A stretch of 41,879 nt of DNA, taken from contig JBEDUK010000074.1 of NCBI GenBank assembly GCA_040414485.1, positions 1 through 41,879 on the forward strand, given 5' to 3'. How positions within the stretch are numbered: the first letter of the stretch is position 1; each line of letters begins with the position of its first letter. Below the pieces are notes generated by a model. The model did not search any database. It saw nothing but the letters and a program-made list of their open reading frames with translations, and had not been told where the DNA came from. A program made the position numbers and the translations under genes. This stretch comes from JBEDUK01 sp040414485. GTDB lineage: Bacteria; Actinomycetota; UBA4738. Below, piece by piece: positions 14,412 through 23,402 of this stretch.

Positions 14412-16658
14412 GTGGCTCTTGACACCGGTTCGCCTCGAGGCCGGCACCGGCGATCGAATGGTTCCCCGCCTCCGAGCGCGACCGCGAAGCCGAAGCCGAA
14501 GCCGACCGGCCCCAAGAAACGGGGCTTCTTCCGCCGTTACTGGTGGACGTTCCTCGCCGTCCCGATCGTCGTCGTCGGCGCGTTCGCCGCAACGCTGTAT
14601 TACGTCTACCAGCACCTCGAGGTCCCGAACACCCCACCGGCCCCGCAGACCACCTACGTCTACGACCGCTACGGCCACCTGCTCACGACGCTGCACGCCA
14701 GCGTGAACCGCACGGAGGTGCCGCTGAACCAGATCTCGATCGATCTCCAGCACGCGGTCATCGCCATCGAGGACCACAACTTCTACCGCGAGGGCGGCGT
14801 CTCGCCGACCGCCATCGTCCGCGCAGCGTGGGAGAACCTCGTCCATCACCGGACCGTGCAGGGCGCCTCGACGATCACCCAGCAGTACGTGAAGAACGTC
14901 TACCTCTCCAGCGAGCAGACGTACGCGCGCAAGATCAAGGAGGCCATGCTCGCGGTCAAGATCAGTCACCGGTACACGAAGGCCCAGATCCTCGAGAAGT
15001 ACCTCAACATCGTGTACTTCGGCCACGGCGCGTACGGCGCGCAGGCCGCCGCCGAGACCTACTTCGGCGTGCCGGCCTCCGCCCTCACCCCCATCCAGTC
15101 CGCGACGCTTGCCGGCCTGCTGCAGTCTCCGACGGCGGACGACCCCTACCGCCATCCCGCCAGCGCCCAGGTCCGTCGCGATCAGGTCCTCGACGCCATG
15201 GCACGGTACGGCTACCTCGCGAGGTCGACCGCCGTCACGCTCAAGGGCCAGCCGATCATCCTCAAGAAGGCGTCCCCCGGTATCGGCCCGGCGCCGTACT
15301 TCGTCCAGTACGTCACGAACGCGCTGCAGGACCAGTTCGGCGAAGCCGCGTTCGCCGGCGGCCTCCGCGTGACGACCACCCTCGACCTTCGCCTGCAACA
15401 CGACGCCGAGCGCGCGGTCGCCGCGCATCTGCATCTGCCGAGCGACCCGTCCGCGGCGGTGGTCGCCATCGACCCGACCACGGGCGCCATCCGGGCGATG
15501 GTCGGCGGACGGAACTTCGCCAAGAGTCAGGTCAACGTGGCGACGTTCGGTCCGGGCCGGCAGGCGGGCAGCGCCTTCAAGCCCTTCACACTCGCCGCAG
15601 CCATGGAGGCGCACATCTCGCTGAATTCGATGTGGAATGGACCCCCGCAGATCGTCATCACCGACCCGCGCTGCAACAACAAGGACGGCACGCACTGGGC
15701 GCCGAGCAATGCCGCCGACGAGGAAGGCGGCACCATGAACCTGACGAACGCGACCGCCTTCTCGGTGAACACGATCTTCGCCCAGCTGGTGACCAAGGTC
15801 GACCCGGAGGCCGTGGTCGACGTCGCCCACCGCCTGGGCATCAACACGCCGCTCCAGCCGGTGTGCTCGATCACGTTGGGGACCCAGGGCGTCCACCCCC
15901 TCGACATGGCCGACGCCTACGCCACGCTGGCGGCCCGCGGCGTCCACCACGCCGCGACCGGCCTGTGGCGCGTGAAGGACCCGAACGGGCACGTCGTGCA
16001 GCAGACGGACACGACCGGCACGACCGTGATGAACCAGAACGACGCCGATCTCGTCACCTACGCGCTGCAGCGCGTGATCCAGTACGGAACCGGCACGCGC
16101 GCCGACATCGGCCGGCCCGCCGCCGGCAAGACCGGGACCACGCAGGACTATCACGACGCGTGGTTCTGCGGGTACACGCCGCAGCTCGCCACGTGTGCGT
16201 GGGTGGGCTACCCGAAGAACGAGACGACCTCGATGAAGAACATCGAAGGCTTCCCCGAGGTGTTCGGCGGGACCATCCCGGCGCTCATCTGGCACGACTT
16301 CATGACGCAGGCGCTCGCGAACGTACCGCCCAAGGGGTTCGCGAAGCCCAGCTTCAACGGCTACAACGCGACGCCGAGCGGGGCGATCCCGCCGAGCCCG
16401 TCCCCGTCGCCTTCGCCCAGCCCGACACCGACCCCGACGCCCACACCGACCCCGACGCCAACCCCGACGCCAACCCCGACCCCAACGCCAACCCCCACGC
16501 CGACGCCGTCCCCCACGCCGACGCAGAGCCCGCCTCCGACCACCGGGCCGATCGGGAACGGCACCGAGCCGGTCGTCGGCATGGCCGAGGCGATGGAGGC
16601 TTCCGTGGTCCCGACGGGCCTGGGCGGCGCGCCGCCGCTGTCTACCCGCTTCCGCTGA
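14412..16658 (+). CDS. class A penicillin-binding protein (glycosyltransferase/transpeptidase)
   Basis: A 748-residue peptidoglycan synthase of the PonA type. A basic cytoplasmic tail (1-43) is followed by one membrane helix (about 44-67). The GT51 glycosyltransferase domain shows EDHNFYREGG with catalytic Glu120, then QGASTITQQYVKN, RKIKEAMLA, and KYLNIVYFGHGAYGAQAAA. The transpeptidase domain has AGSAFKPF (Ser387-Lys390), SVN at 451-453 and KTGTT at 573-577. Residues 660-710 are an almost pure Pro/Ser/Thr tract, likely an extended wall-spanning or glycosylated linker, and the last ~38 residues are unlike known domains. It polymerises and cross-links glycan strands outside the membrane. It ends 13 bases before the convergent kinase gene. 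Confidence 0.95.
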   Translation: MALDTGSPRGRHRRSNGSPPPSATAKPKPKPTGPKKRGFFRRYWWTFLAVPIVVVGAFAATLYYVYQHLEVPNTPPAPQTTYVYDRYGHLLTTLHASVNRTEVPLNQISIDLQHAVIAIEDHNFYREGGVSPTAIVRAAWENLVHHRTVQGASTITQQYVKNVYLSSEQTYARKIKEAMLAVKISHRYTKAQILEKYLNIVYFGHGAYGAQAAAETYFGVPASALTPIQSATLAGLLQSPTADDPYRHPASAQVRRDQVLDAMARYGYLARSTAVTLKGQPIILKKASPGIGPAPYFVQYVTNALQDQFGEAAFAGGLRVTTTLDLRLQHDAERAVAAHLHLPSDPSAAVVAIDPTTGAIRAMVGGRNFAKSQVNVATFGPGRQAGSAFKPFTLAAAMEAHISLNSMWNGPPQIVITDPRCNNKDGTHWAPSNAADEEGGTMNLTNATAFSVNTIFAQLVTKVDPEAVVDVAHRLGINTPLQPVCSITLGTQGVHPLDMADAYATLAARGVHHAATGLWRVKDPNGHVVQQTDTTGTTVMNQNDADLVTYALQRVIQYGTGTRADIGRPAAGKTGTTQDYHDAWFCGYTPQLATCAWVGYPKNETTSMKNIEGFPEVFGGTIPALIWHDFMTQALANVPPKGFAKPSFNGYNATPSGAIPPSPSPSPSPSPTPTPTPTPTPTPTPTPTPTPTPTPTPTPSPTPTQSPPPTTGPIGNGTEPVVGMAEAMEASVVPTGLGGAPPLSTRFR
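16389..16541 (+). repeat. degenerate CCN-ACN repeat coding the Pro/Thr/Ser tract
   Basis: About 150 bases of alternating Pro and Thr/Ser codons, with third bases varied (C, G or A), so the protein repeat is more regular than the DNA. Short units such as CCGACGCCAAC recur and could slip during replication. Confidence 0.85.
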
Positions 16659-16671
16659 TCACCCGGGGGAA

Positions 16672-18858
16672 TCAGGTCCTCGCCGGATCCGAGCCGAGCG
16701 GCAGGGTCGCCAACACCGTGGTTCCCGCGCCGGGCCGGCTCCGCAGCGTGAACGTCCCGGACCCGAGCTCGGTCCGCTCCCGCATCGAGGCGAGCCCCAC
16801 CTTCCCGCGCCGCAGGTACTCGCGAGCCTCCGAGGAGTCGAAGCCGTCGCCGTCGTCCTCCACCTCGACCTCGAGCCTGCCCTTGGCCGCCTCGATCCGC
16901 ACGGTCACCGAACGGGCGTGCGCGTGCTTCTTCACGTTCGACAGCGCCTCCTGGATCACCCGGTAGGCGACGGTGTCGACCTCGCTCGGGACGACGTCGG
17001 TGCCCATGGCCTGGACGTGCGCGGCGACCCCGGTCGATTCGGCGAATCGCGCGCACAGCTCCTTCACGGCGGGCACCAACCCACGCTCCTCCAACAGCGG
17101 CGGCCGAAGGTCGCTCATGAGCCGGCGGAGGTTCTCGGTCTCCTCGCGGAGCTCCTCCCGGACCGAAGCGAGCATCTCCTCGGCGCGCCCGTGCTGGCCC
17201 GACTTCACCATGAGTCGAACCGCCTCGAGCGACAGCGACGCAGCGGCGACACCTTGGATCGGACCGTCGTGCAGGTCTCGCGCGATCTTGTTCCGTTCGG
17301 CCTCGATCGCCAGGTTCGTCCTGCGCATGTAGCGCGTCCGATCCTCGTCGCGGTCCTGCAGGAACTGGAACAGCGTGCGGATGGTCTGTTCGGCGACCTT
17401 GCTCGCGGTCACGTCGCGAACCAGCATGAGCGTCCCGGGCGGGTCGGTCGGCACCCTCGAGATCCGGGCCTCGAGATGCACCGGCCGTCCGTCGGGTTCG
17501 ATCACGGCATGACCGGTCGTTCGGAGCGCGAGCATCTCGGTGTCGGCGCCGGTCATCGCCGCGACCTCCGTCCAGGTCCGTCCGGCCAGCTGATCCGAAG
17601 GAAGCCCCACCATCGTCCGGAACGCGTCGTTGGCCCGAACGACCACCCCGCCCGCCCCGATCTCGACCACGCCGTCAAGCGCCGCCTCCAGCAGACCGCG
17701 CAAGCGCTGGTCGGACTCCTGCAGGCCGACCATCGCCGACTGCATGGATTCGACCGCGCGCTGCCGCTCGCGAAGGGCACTCTGCAGGCGGCGGTGGGTC
17801 AGCGTCATCGCGCGCTGATTGGCCAGCGTCCGAAGCCCCACCAGGGAGGCGACCCAGACGATCAGGAGCGTGTGCTCGGCGGTGCCGCTGGTCGCCCTCG
17901 AGACCAGCGCCACCCCGAGGAACGCGCACGCGCCGACCAGCGCAAGCACCAGGAGGATCGACCGGATCGCTCGAACCTGAGGGCCGGCGGCCTCGACCGA
18001 CGTGGTCCCCCTCGGCGTGGCCCCGACGGCGAGCCCTTCGGACCGCTCCACGTGCCTGTTCGAGCGCGCGGCCCATCCCGGTGCCGCCACCACCCCGCCC
18101 GTGAACAGCCCGAGGCCACCCAGGACCAGGATCTGGACGGCGGGCAGGATCCCGCCGGCCGTGAAGCTCCCGCTGAACGCAGCGGCAGCGCCCGCCGTCG
18201 CCAGGATCGAGGTGGCCACGAACAGCAGGAATCGGGCGCGCGACGGCCACCAGAGCGCCAGCGCCGATCCGGCCGCGAAGAGCAGGGCCGCCGCGGTGCC
18301 CACGGTCGCGGCCAGGGCCGCGTGATCCATCGAGTCGCCGCTCCAGTCCCGTCCGGTCACGACCACGAACACCCAGCCCGCGATCACGCCGGCCACCAGG
18401 ACGACGTCCGAACCGACCTCCCAGGCGTCCTCGCGCACGCGGGCGCGCATCTCGGCCAGCACGGCCCCCAGGCCGATCAGGAGCACGGCCAGCATCCCCG
18501 CCGCATACGCGTCGGCGCCGGCGTCCGCGCCCCTCAGCTCGCCGAACAGCAGCGAACCGACGAGGTACGCGCTCACGCACAGCAGTGCCCACGAGATAAC
18601 GGCGCTCCTTCGGCCCAACCTACGGTCGCGTCGCCCGCCGATCGTGACGCCGGCGGCGAGCGAGGTCGCCGCGAGCGCCGTCACCGGCCGCACGGCCGCA
18701 TCGACGCTCCCCGGAAGGAACGCCGACACGAAGGCGAGCGCCGCGGCGACGGTCCACAGCGCCGCCGGGAGCGCCCGCCGGGTCGCCAGGCCGCCGGGGG
18801 CCGGCTCGATGAGCGATCCCTCGGTCGGGGGCGCGCTGAGGTGGCTCGTTGACATCAT
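16672..18858 (-). CDS. membrane sensor histidine kinase with PAS domain (NarL-type partner)
   Basis: About 728 residues. The N-terminal ~340 residues hold eight to ten hydrophobic segments in a large integral-membrane sensor region with no family I recognise. A helical linker (LQSALRERQRAVESMQSAM) leads to a PAS domain (about 385-500: LLEAALDGVVEIG, TMVGLPSDQLAGRTW, LMLVRDVTAS). The HisKA_3 phosphoacceptor is ERNKIARDLHDGPIQG with His at about 530. A HATPase follows with YRVIQEALSNVKKHA, EDDGDGFD and GKVGLASMRER. The response regulator ending 217 bases upstream on the same strand is its probable partner. The second of two adjacent ATGs (18855) is equally possible. The signal sensed is unknown. 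Confidence 0.9.
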   Translation of the reverse strand: MMSTSHLSAPPTEGSLIEPAPGGLATRRALPAALWTVAAALAFVSAFLPGSVDAAVRPVTALAATSLAAGVTIGGRRDRRLGRRSAVISWALLCVSAYLVGSLLFGELRGADAGADAYAAGMLAVLLIGLGAVLAEMRARVREDAWEVGSDVVLVAGVIAGWVFVVVTGRDWSGDSMDHAALAATVGTAAALLFAAGSALALWWPSRARFLLFVATSILATAGAAAAFSGSFTAGGILPAVQILVLGGLGLFTGGVVAAPGWAARSNRHVERSEGLAVGATPRGTTSVEAAGPQVRAIRSILLVLALVGACAFLGVALVSRATSGTAEHTLLIVWVASLVGLRTLANQRAMTLTHRRLQSALRERQRAVESMQSAMVGLQESDQRLRGLLEAALDGVVEIGAGGVVVRANDAFRTMVGLPSDQLAGRTWTEVAAMTGADTEMLALRTTGHAVIEPDGRPVHLEARISRVPTDPPGTLMLVRDVTASKVAEQTIRTLFQFLQDRDEDRTRYMRRTNLAIEAERNKIARDLHDGPIQGVAAASLSLEAVRLMVKSGQHGRAEEMLASVREELREETENLRRLMSDLRPPLLEERGLVPAVKELCARFAESTGVAAHVQAMGTDVVPSEVDTVAYRVIQEALSNVKKHAHARSVTVRIEAAKGRLEVEVEDDGDGFDSSEAREYLRRGKVGLASMRERTELGSGTFTLRSRPGAGTTVLATLPLGSDPART

Positions 18859-18910
18859 CCGTAGGTATCGGCCGGAAGGCCCTCCATCGTTGAGTGGAAT
18901 CCCCACCTTC

Positions 18911-18950
18911 CGAAGGACCACTGGATCGGGCGTTCGGCCTAGGTCCTTCG
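18911..18950. promoter_or_regulatory. long inverted repeat in the kinase/regulator gap
   Basis: CGAAGGACC (18911-18919) and GGTCCTTCG (18942-18950) are perfect inverted copies, 22 bases apart, in the 217-base gap before the kinase start. This could be a regulator-binding site or a hairpin limiting read-through. Nothing else clear is seen in 18859-19075. Confidence 0.4.
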
Positions 18951-19075
18951 TCCGAGAACGGAACCACCAGCCGCGTCCCGACGAGATCGGTGATCAGCGG
19001 GCAACGGATCTGATCGCCGGACACGGCGCTCAGGGCGACGAAGGAGAACGGTGCGGGCGTTGACCCGCGGGCCGC

Positions 19076-19720
19076 CTATTCGATCAGGCGACGACGAAGC
19101 GCCTCGGCCACGGCCGCCGTCCGGTCCGATGTGCCGAGCTTCTCGAAGATGTGCTCGAGGTGGGTCTTGACCGTGTCCGGTGAGATGAACAGCTGCTCGG
19201 CGATGTCCTTGTTCGTGTGACCGAACGCGAGCAACTGCAGAACTTCGATCTCGCGCGCCGTGAGCGTCTCGGCCTTGCGGTCGCGCTCGTTCGACGCCGT
19301 GAGCTCCTCCGCGAGCGCCACGACCAACTGCGGGTCGATCACCATGTTCCCGCCGGCGACGAGCCGGACGGTCTGGATGAGGTGCTCGGCGTCGCGCGCC
19401 TTCAGCACGTAGCCGCGCGCGCCCGCGCGAACGGCCTCGACCACGAACTGGCGGTCGTCGTAGGCGGTGAGGATGATGATGCCCACCTTCGGGTGCCGGA
19501 CCCGGATACGCCGCGCGGCCTCGAGCCCGTCCATCTCCGGCATGCGGATGTCGAGCAGGACGATATCGGGTTCGCCCGTGCCGTTGTCGATCATCCGCAG
19601 GACCTCGGAGCCGTTCGCCGCCTCACCGAGGACCTGGATGTCGCCGGCCATCTCCAGATAGCGACGCAGACCCTGTCGGACCAGGGAATGGTCGTCCGCA
19701 ATCACCACGCTGATCGGCAT
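19076..19720 (-). CDS. NarL/FixJ-family response regulator
   Basis: A 214-residue response regulator. The receiver domain has the acidic pair VIADDHSLVRQG, phosphoacceptor Asp57 in DIVLLDIRMPEMDG, Thr in IILTAYDD and Lys in RGYVLKA. The LuxR-type HTH is LTAREIEVLQLLAFGHTNKDIAEQLFISPDTVKTHLEHIF. By family it dimerises on phosphorylation and activates transcription. GGAG eight bases before the ATG at 19720 supports this start. The histidine kinase gene follows downstream, so the pair forms a two-component system. Upstream on the same strand are the glycosyltransferase genes, 100 bases away. Confidence 0.92.
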   Translation of the reverse strand: MPISVVIADDHSLVRQGLRRYLEMAGDIQVLGEAANGSEVLRMIDNGTGEPDIVLLDIRMPEMDGLEAARRIRVRHPKVGIIILTAYDDRQFVVEAVRAGARGYVLKARDAEHLIQTVRLVAGGNMVIDPQLVVALAEELTASNERDRKAETLTAREIEVLQLLAFGHTNKDIAEQLFISPDTVKTHLEHIFEKLGTSDRTAAVAEALRRRLIE

Positions 19721-19820
19721 GCCACGTTCTCCATCGGCGTCCCCGGGCCTGGGCTGAAGCGCCATTGTGCGGCCGGGCGGGGACGGGACGCAAGACCGCC
19801 AAACACCGGCCACGGCACCG

Positions 19821-21062
19821 TCAGAACACGTAGTACCAGTTCACGAACAGGAGCAACAGGATCCCGAGCAGTGCGGATGAGGCCACCAGCACCATGTCCT
19901 GACGTGCGCGGGACCCTTCCGTCCATCGAGCGAACGCCCAGAACACCGGAAACAGCGGCAGGGCGAACCTGGGCAGCGACATGAGCGGCCTGCCCGCGAA
20001 GATGAACGAGAGCGGCGGGAGGATGCTGGCCCAGACGTAGGCGCCGTAGGTCGGCCTGAACTTGACGGCCGCGTACAGCGCCCCCGCCAGCACCGGCACC
20101 ACGATCAGCCAGTCCACCAGGTGGTAGCCGCCCGCGTACACGCCGATCCAGCGGAACGCTTCGTGGGTGCCCTTGGCGAGTGTGGAGATCGGGTTCTGCA
20201 GATGGCGCTCCCAGTTCGCCTGCTGGTGGATCGGCGCGAGCCAGTCGCCGGAGAGGCGGTACCAGAACCACAGGTACGGGATGATCGCGAGGATCGGCGT
20301 CGCGCACGCCAGGGCGCGCCGGGCGACGTGCTCTCCCGAGTACCGGATCTGGCGCCACGCCTCCACGGCCATCGGGATCACGAGCACGACGCCCAGGTTT
20401 CGTGTGAGCGCCGCAAGCCCCGCCGCCGCGGCGCCCGGCCCCCAGCGGTCATCCCGGATGAACCAGAACATGAGCAGGACGAGCAGCAGGAAGAGCGACT
20501 CGCTGTACGGCGCCAGGAAGAAGAACGCCGTCGGGAAGACCGCCAGGTACAGGACCGTCCGGCGCGCGATGTCCTCCGAGGCGGTCTCCCGCACCGTCAG
20601 CGCGTAGAGCACCACCAGCGACGCGGCGAAACAGGCGTTCGAAACGATCAGCGAGGCAGCGAACGGGTGGTTCCCTATCAGGAACGACACGCCGCGGATC
20701 AGGATGGGGTAGAGCGGAAAGAACGCGGCGCTCCCGTCGGCGTTGGCGTAGCCGCCGGCCGCGATGCGCAGGTACCAGAGCCCGTCGAACCGCTCCCACG
20801 CGGTGAACAGGTTGTGCCATCCGGGCGTGAACAGGTGCGCCGGCCAGCCCGGCACGCTCACCGGGTGGGGGAGCACCGCGTTCGCGGGCGGCTCCAACGT
20901 CGCGGTGTGCGGAAGCAGCGCCGTCGCCGCGAGCGCCACGATCGCCAGTCCGATCCGGACGCACAGGAACACCAGGAGGCTGTAGCGAAGGCCGTCCCGC
21001 AGGCGGACGCTCCCCGTGATCGGGGGCGTCCGCTCGAGGGCCGGACGTTCGGTCGTCCTCAT
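19821..21062 (-). CDS. GT-C membrane mannosyltransferase, PIG-V-like
   Basis: A 413-residue polytopic membrane protein with about ten hydrophobic segments. WERFDGLWYLRIAAGGY followed by AAFFPLYPILIRG is the signature of the PIG-V mannosyltransferase family, with the Asp of FDGLWY in the first extracytoplasmic loop as the likely catalytic acidic residue. LALFPTAFFFLAPYSES-like text (here YLAVFPTAFFFLAPYSESLFLL) is also typical. GT-C enzymes use polyprenyl-phosphate sugars on the outer membrane face, for example in lipoglycan or arabinogalactan building. The ATG overlaps the stop of the preceding GT87 gene by four bases, so both enzymes probably act on one glycan. Acceptor and sugar are not known. 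Confidence 0.85.
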   Translation of the reverse strand: MRTTERPALERTPPITGSVRLRDGLRYSLLVFLCVRIGLAIVALAATALLPHTATLEPPANAVLPHPVSVPGWPAHLFTPGWHNLFTAWERFDGLWYLRIAAGGYANADGSAAFFPLYPILIRGVSFLIGNHPFAASLIVSNACFAASLVVLYALTVRETASEDIARRTVLYLAVFPTAFFFLAPYSESLFLLLVLLMFWFIRDDRWGPGAAAAGLAALTRNLGVVLVIPMAVEAWRQIRYSGEHVARRALACATPILAIIPYLWFWYRLSGDWLAPIHQQANWERHLQNPISTLAKGTHEAFRWIGVYAGGYHLVDWLIVVPVLAGALYAAVKFRPTYGAYVWASILPPLSFIFAGRPLMSLPRFALPLFPVFWAFARWTEGSRARQDMVLVASSALLGILLLLFVNWYYVF

Positions 21063-22336
21063 GTGGCCGCCCCCAGCAACTGCGGTTCGCCGGGCGAAGC
21101 GCGTACCGGGATGCCATGCCGCCCGCGTTCCCCGAGCGCCCATGCGACCAGGCACGCCACCAGCACGAGGGCACGCAGGAGCACCGCGAACTCGAAAAGA
21201 CCGAGCGGCGCGCCGTGGTAGCCCGCGAACGCCGGATCGCCCTGGTCTGCCGCGAGCCTGCCGAACCAGGTGAAGCGCGTGAGGAACACGGCAACGTCCG
21301 TGAGCTCGAACAGTCCGAACAGCCACGGGTTCGGCAGGGCCAGCGCGAACCACGGAAGCAGCCACAGTCCGTACTGGGGCGAATACACCTTGTTCGCCAA
21401 CAGGAACGTCACGAGCAGAGGAAAGGCGAACGTCCACGCCGGGAAGTCAGGCTGCCTGACGGATCGAATCACCCACAGCAGGTAGGCGCCCACACCGAAC
21501 GTCACCAGCGACACGACGTTGACCATCTTCGTGCTCAACCCGCACGATGCCGACGCGTGCAGTCCGTGGCACGCTACGAACCACAGGCTGTCCCAGTCGA
21601 CCGGTCGCTGGGTGTTGAACCGGAAGAACGTCTGCCACTGGTGCGGCGCGATCAGCGCGAACGGCACGTTCACGAAGAGCCACGAGCCGACCGTCCAGGC
21701 GGCGAGCACCCCGGCCTCCCGGCGCCGTCCCGCGCGCAGCCGGGTGAGGGCGAACGGGATGAGCAGCAGGCCGGGGAAGAGCTTGGCGGCCGCGCCCAGC
21801 CCAAGCATCGCGCCGGCCGCGGCGTCTTTTCGTTTGAAGAAGAAGTACGTGCCCGCCGTCGCGAGCGCCACGGCGAACAGGTCCCAGTTCATGAAGCCGT
21901 AGATCAGCAACGTCGGTGCCAGTGCGAAATACAGCGCGCGGACGCCGGCCATCCGGTACAGCAGGGCGGCGGTGATCAGCGCGGCCGCCGCGAGCAGGGC
22001 GACGTTGACGAAGAAGAACGGGGCGTACCCGGGCCCGATCCAAGCCGCGGCGCGCATGAACCACATGGTGAGGACGGGATATTCGTCGCACTGCTGCCCC
22101 GCCTCGGGCGGGCAGTGATCGAGGTAGGGGAGCCGGCCGCCGTCGAGATGCTCGGTGCCGAACAGCGGAACCAGGTCCGAGTAGCACAGATGCTTGTACT
22201 GGATGCCCGCGGACCACTCGCCCGACGCGCACGGCGCCTTGACCACCAGGCCCGCGAGCAGCGTGACGCTGGTGACGGCCAGCACCAATGCCAGCGAGAC
22301 GGACGAGGCCGTCCGGACGGGTGTGCGTTCGGTCAT
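21059..22336 (-). CDS. GT87-family membrane glycosyltransferase
   Basis: A 425-residue polytopic membrane protein with about ten hydrophobic segments. It resembles GT87 polyprenyl-phosphomannose-dependent mannosyltransferases. The first extracytoplasmic loop carries CYSDLVPLFGTEHLDGGRLPYLDH and CDEYPVLTMWFM, where an Asp/Glu is expected to be catalytic. Inner landmarks are AAAKLFPGLLLIPFAL and VYSPQYGLWLLPWFALALP. Four Cys in the first loop could form disulfides. In mycobacteria a similar gene (Rv0051) lies between ponA1 and rpsF, matching the order here apart from inserted genes. It is the first of two coupled glycosyltransferase genes, 85 bases after panB on the same strand. Confidence 0.85.
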   Translation of the reverse strand: MTERTPVRTASSVSLALVLAVTSVTLLAGLVVKAPCASGEWSAGIQYKHLCYSDLVPLFGTEHLDGGRLPYLDHCPPEAGQQCDEYPVLTMWFMRAAAWIGPGYAPFFFVNVALLAAAALITAALLYRMAGVRALYFALAPTLLIYGFMNWDLFAVALATAGTYFFFKRKDAAAGAMLGLGAAAKLFPGLLLIPFALTRLRAGRRREAGVLAAWTVGSWLFVNVPFALIAPHQWQTFFRFNTQRPVDWDSLWFVACHGLHASASCGLSTKMVNVVSLVTFGVGAYLLWVIRSVRQPDFPAWTFAFPLLVTFLLANKVYSPQYGLWLLPWFALALPNPWLFGLFELTDVAVFLTRFTWFGRLAADQGDPAFAGYHGAPLGLFEFAVLLRALVLVACLVAWALGERGRHGIPVRASPGEPQLLGAAT

Positions 22337-22343
22337 CGCCAGG

Positions 22344-22349
22344 ATTATC
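22344..22349 (-). promoter_or_regulatory. -10-like box GATAAT before GT87
   Basis: On the minus strand GATAAT ends 7 bases before the ATG at 22336. It matches the leaderless spacing seen elsewhere, but the first consensus T is missing. Confidence 0.35.
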
Positions 22350-22421
22350 GACGAAGCGCACCCGGACGGCGGTTCCGGGCGGACGGGACCAGTGCGGCCT
22401 CCGCGAATCCGGGTCCGGGCG

Positions 22422-23213
22422 TCAGTGGTACGAGTGCGCGTCGTCCGGGAAGACGCCCGCCTCCACGTCGGCGCGGAAGGCCGTCACGGCCCGGGTGATC
22501 TCCGAACGGAGGTCCGCATAGGGCTTGACGAACTTCGCGTACGGGCCCGGGCCCAGGCCGAGCAGGTCGGTGATCACCAGGACCTGTCCGTCGCAGTGGG
22601 AACCGGCCCCGATGCCGATCGTGGGCACGTCCACGGACGCCGTGATGTGCCTCGCGACATCGACGGGGACACCCTCCAGCACGATCGAGAACGCACCAGC
22701 CTTCGCCAGGTGCTCGGCCTCGACCATGAGGCGCTGCGCGTCCTGCTCGGATCGACCCTGCACCCGGTAGCCGCCCATGGCGTGCACCGACTGGGGCGTG
22801 AGGCCCAGGTGCCCCATGACGGGGATCCCCCGATCGACCAGGGCGTCGACCAGTTCGGTCATGGGTCCTTCGATCTTGACCGCGTGCGCCCCGCCCTCCT
22901 TCAGGAAGCGACCCGCATTGCGGATGCCGTCCTCCAGGGAGGTCTGGTACGAAAGGAACGGCATGTCACCCACGATGAGCGCGTTCGACGCGCCCCGGGC
23001 GACCGCGCGGGTGTGGTGCAGCATCTCCTCCATGGTCACGGGGAGCGTCGTGGGGTAGCCCAGGACGTTCTGGGCGAGCGAGTCGCCGACCAGGAGCACC
23101 GGCACGCCGGCCTGGTCGAGGATGCTCGCGGTGGGGACGTCGTACGCGGTGAGCATGACGAATCGTTCGCCACGCTCCTTGAAGGCCCGCACGTCGCGGA
23201 CGGTGACGGTCAT
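22422..23213 (-). CDS. panB: 3-methyl-2-oxobutanoate hydroxymethyltransferase
   Basis: A 263-residue TIM-barrel enzyme, the first step of pantothenate synthesis: it transfers a hydroxymethyl group from methylene-tetrahydrofolate to 2-oxoisovalerate, giving ketopantoate. The landmarks are all present: FVMLTAYDVPTA, LLVGDSLAQNVLGY with the metal-binding Asp44, IVGDMPFLSYQ with Asp83, AVKIEGP with Lys113 and Glu115, GIPVMGHLGLTPQS, IVLEGVP with the catalytic Glu, and GIGAGSHCDGQVLV. Length is typical. AAGGAGG eight bases before the ATG at 23213 fixes the start. It is divergent from rpsF. No panC or panD lies nearby. Confidence 0.96.
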   Translation of the reverse strand: MTVTVRDVRAFKERGERFVMLTAYDVPTASILDQAGVPVLLVGDSLAQNVLGYPTTLPVTMEEMLHHTRAVARGASNALIVGDMPFLSYQTSLEDGIRNAGRFLKEGGAHAVKIEGPMTELVDALVDRGIPVMGHLGLTPQSVHAMGGYRVQGRSEQDAQRLMVEAEHLAKAGAFSIVLEGVPVDVARHITASVDVPTIGIGAGSHCDGQVLVITDLLGLGPGPYAKFVKPYADLRSEITRAVTAFRADVEAGVFPDDAHSYH

Positions 23214-23260
23214 GGCTCGCGCCTCCTTCGTGCTGAGTGCACGGCTCGTGTCAGGCCGCC

Positions 23261-23266
23261 ATTCTA
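23261..23266 (-). promoter_or_regulatory. -10 box TAGAAT for panB
   Basis: On the minus strand TAGAAT lies about 47 bases before the panB ATG. It gives a normal leader with a strong ribosome-binding site, unlike the leaderless genes nearby. Confidence 0.45.
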
Positions 23267-23392
23267 CCGGTGCGGCCCGTGCGATCGCGGGCTTCGGCGT
23301 CCTGTCCGCGGCGTCGCGGGGCGGCTCGTTTTCGTGCGTGTCGGTGCCGGGGTGTACGGTTCGGCCTGAGGAAGCCGTGAACGGCACGGCTG

Positions 23393-23398
23393 CTAGCA
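23393..23398 (+). promoter_or_regulatory. -10 box TAGCAT for the rpsF operon
   Basis: TAGCAT fits TAnnnT. Transcription starting near 23404 would open directly with the hairpin at 23403-23435. Confidence 0.4.
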
Positions 23399-23402
23399 TG
23401 GA

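Noticed and set aside
14543..16966. An 807-codon plus-strand frame across the penicillin-binding protein gene
   Set aside because: The true frame contains all catalytic motifs; this one is Arg/Pro/Gly-rich noise in a shifted frame.
16361..17056. An antisense frame coding a Gly-Val repeat
   Set aside because: It is the reverse complement of the Pro/Thr codon repeat and has no independent support as a gene.
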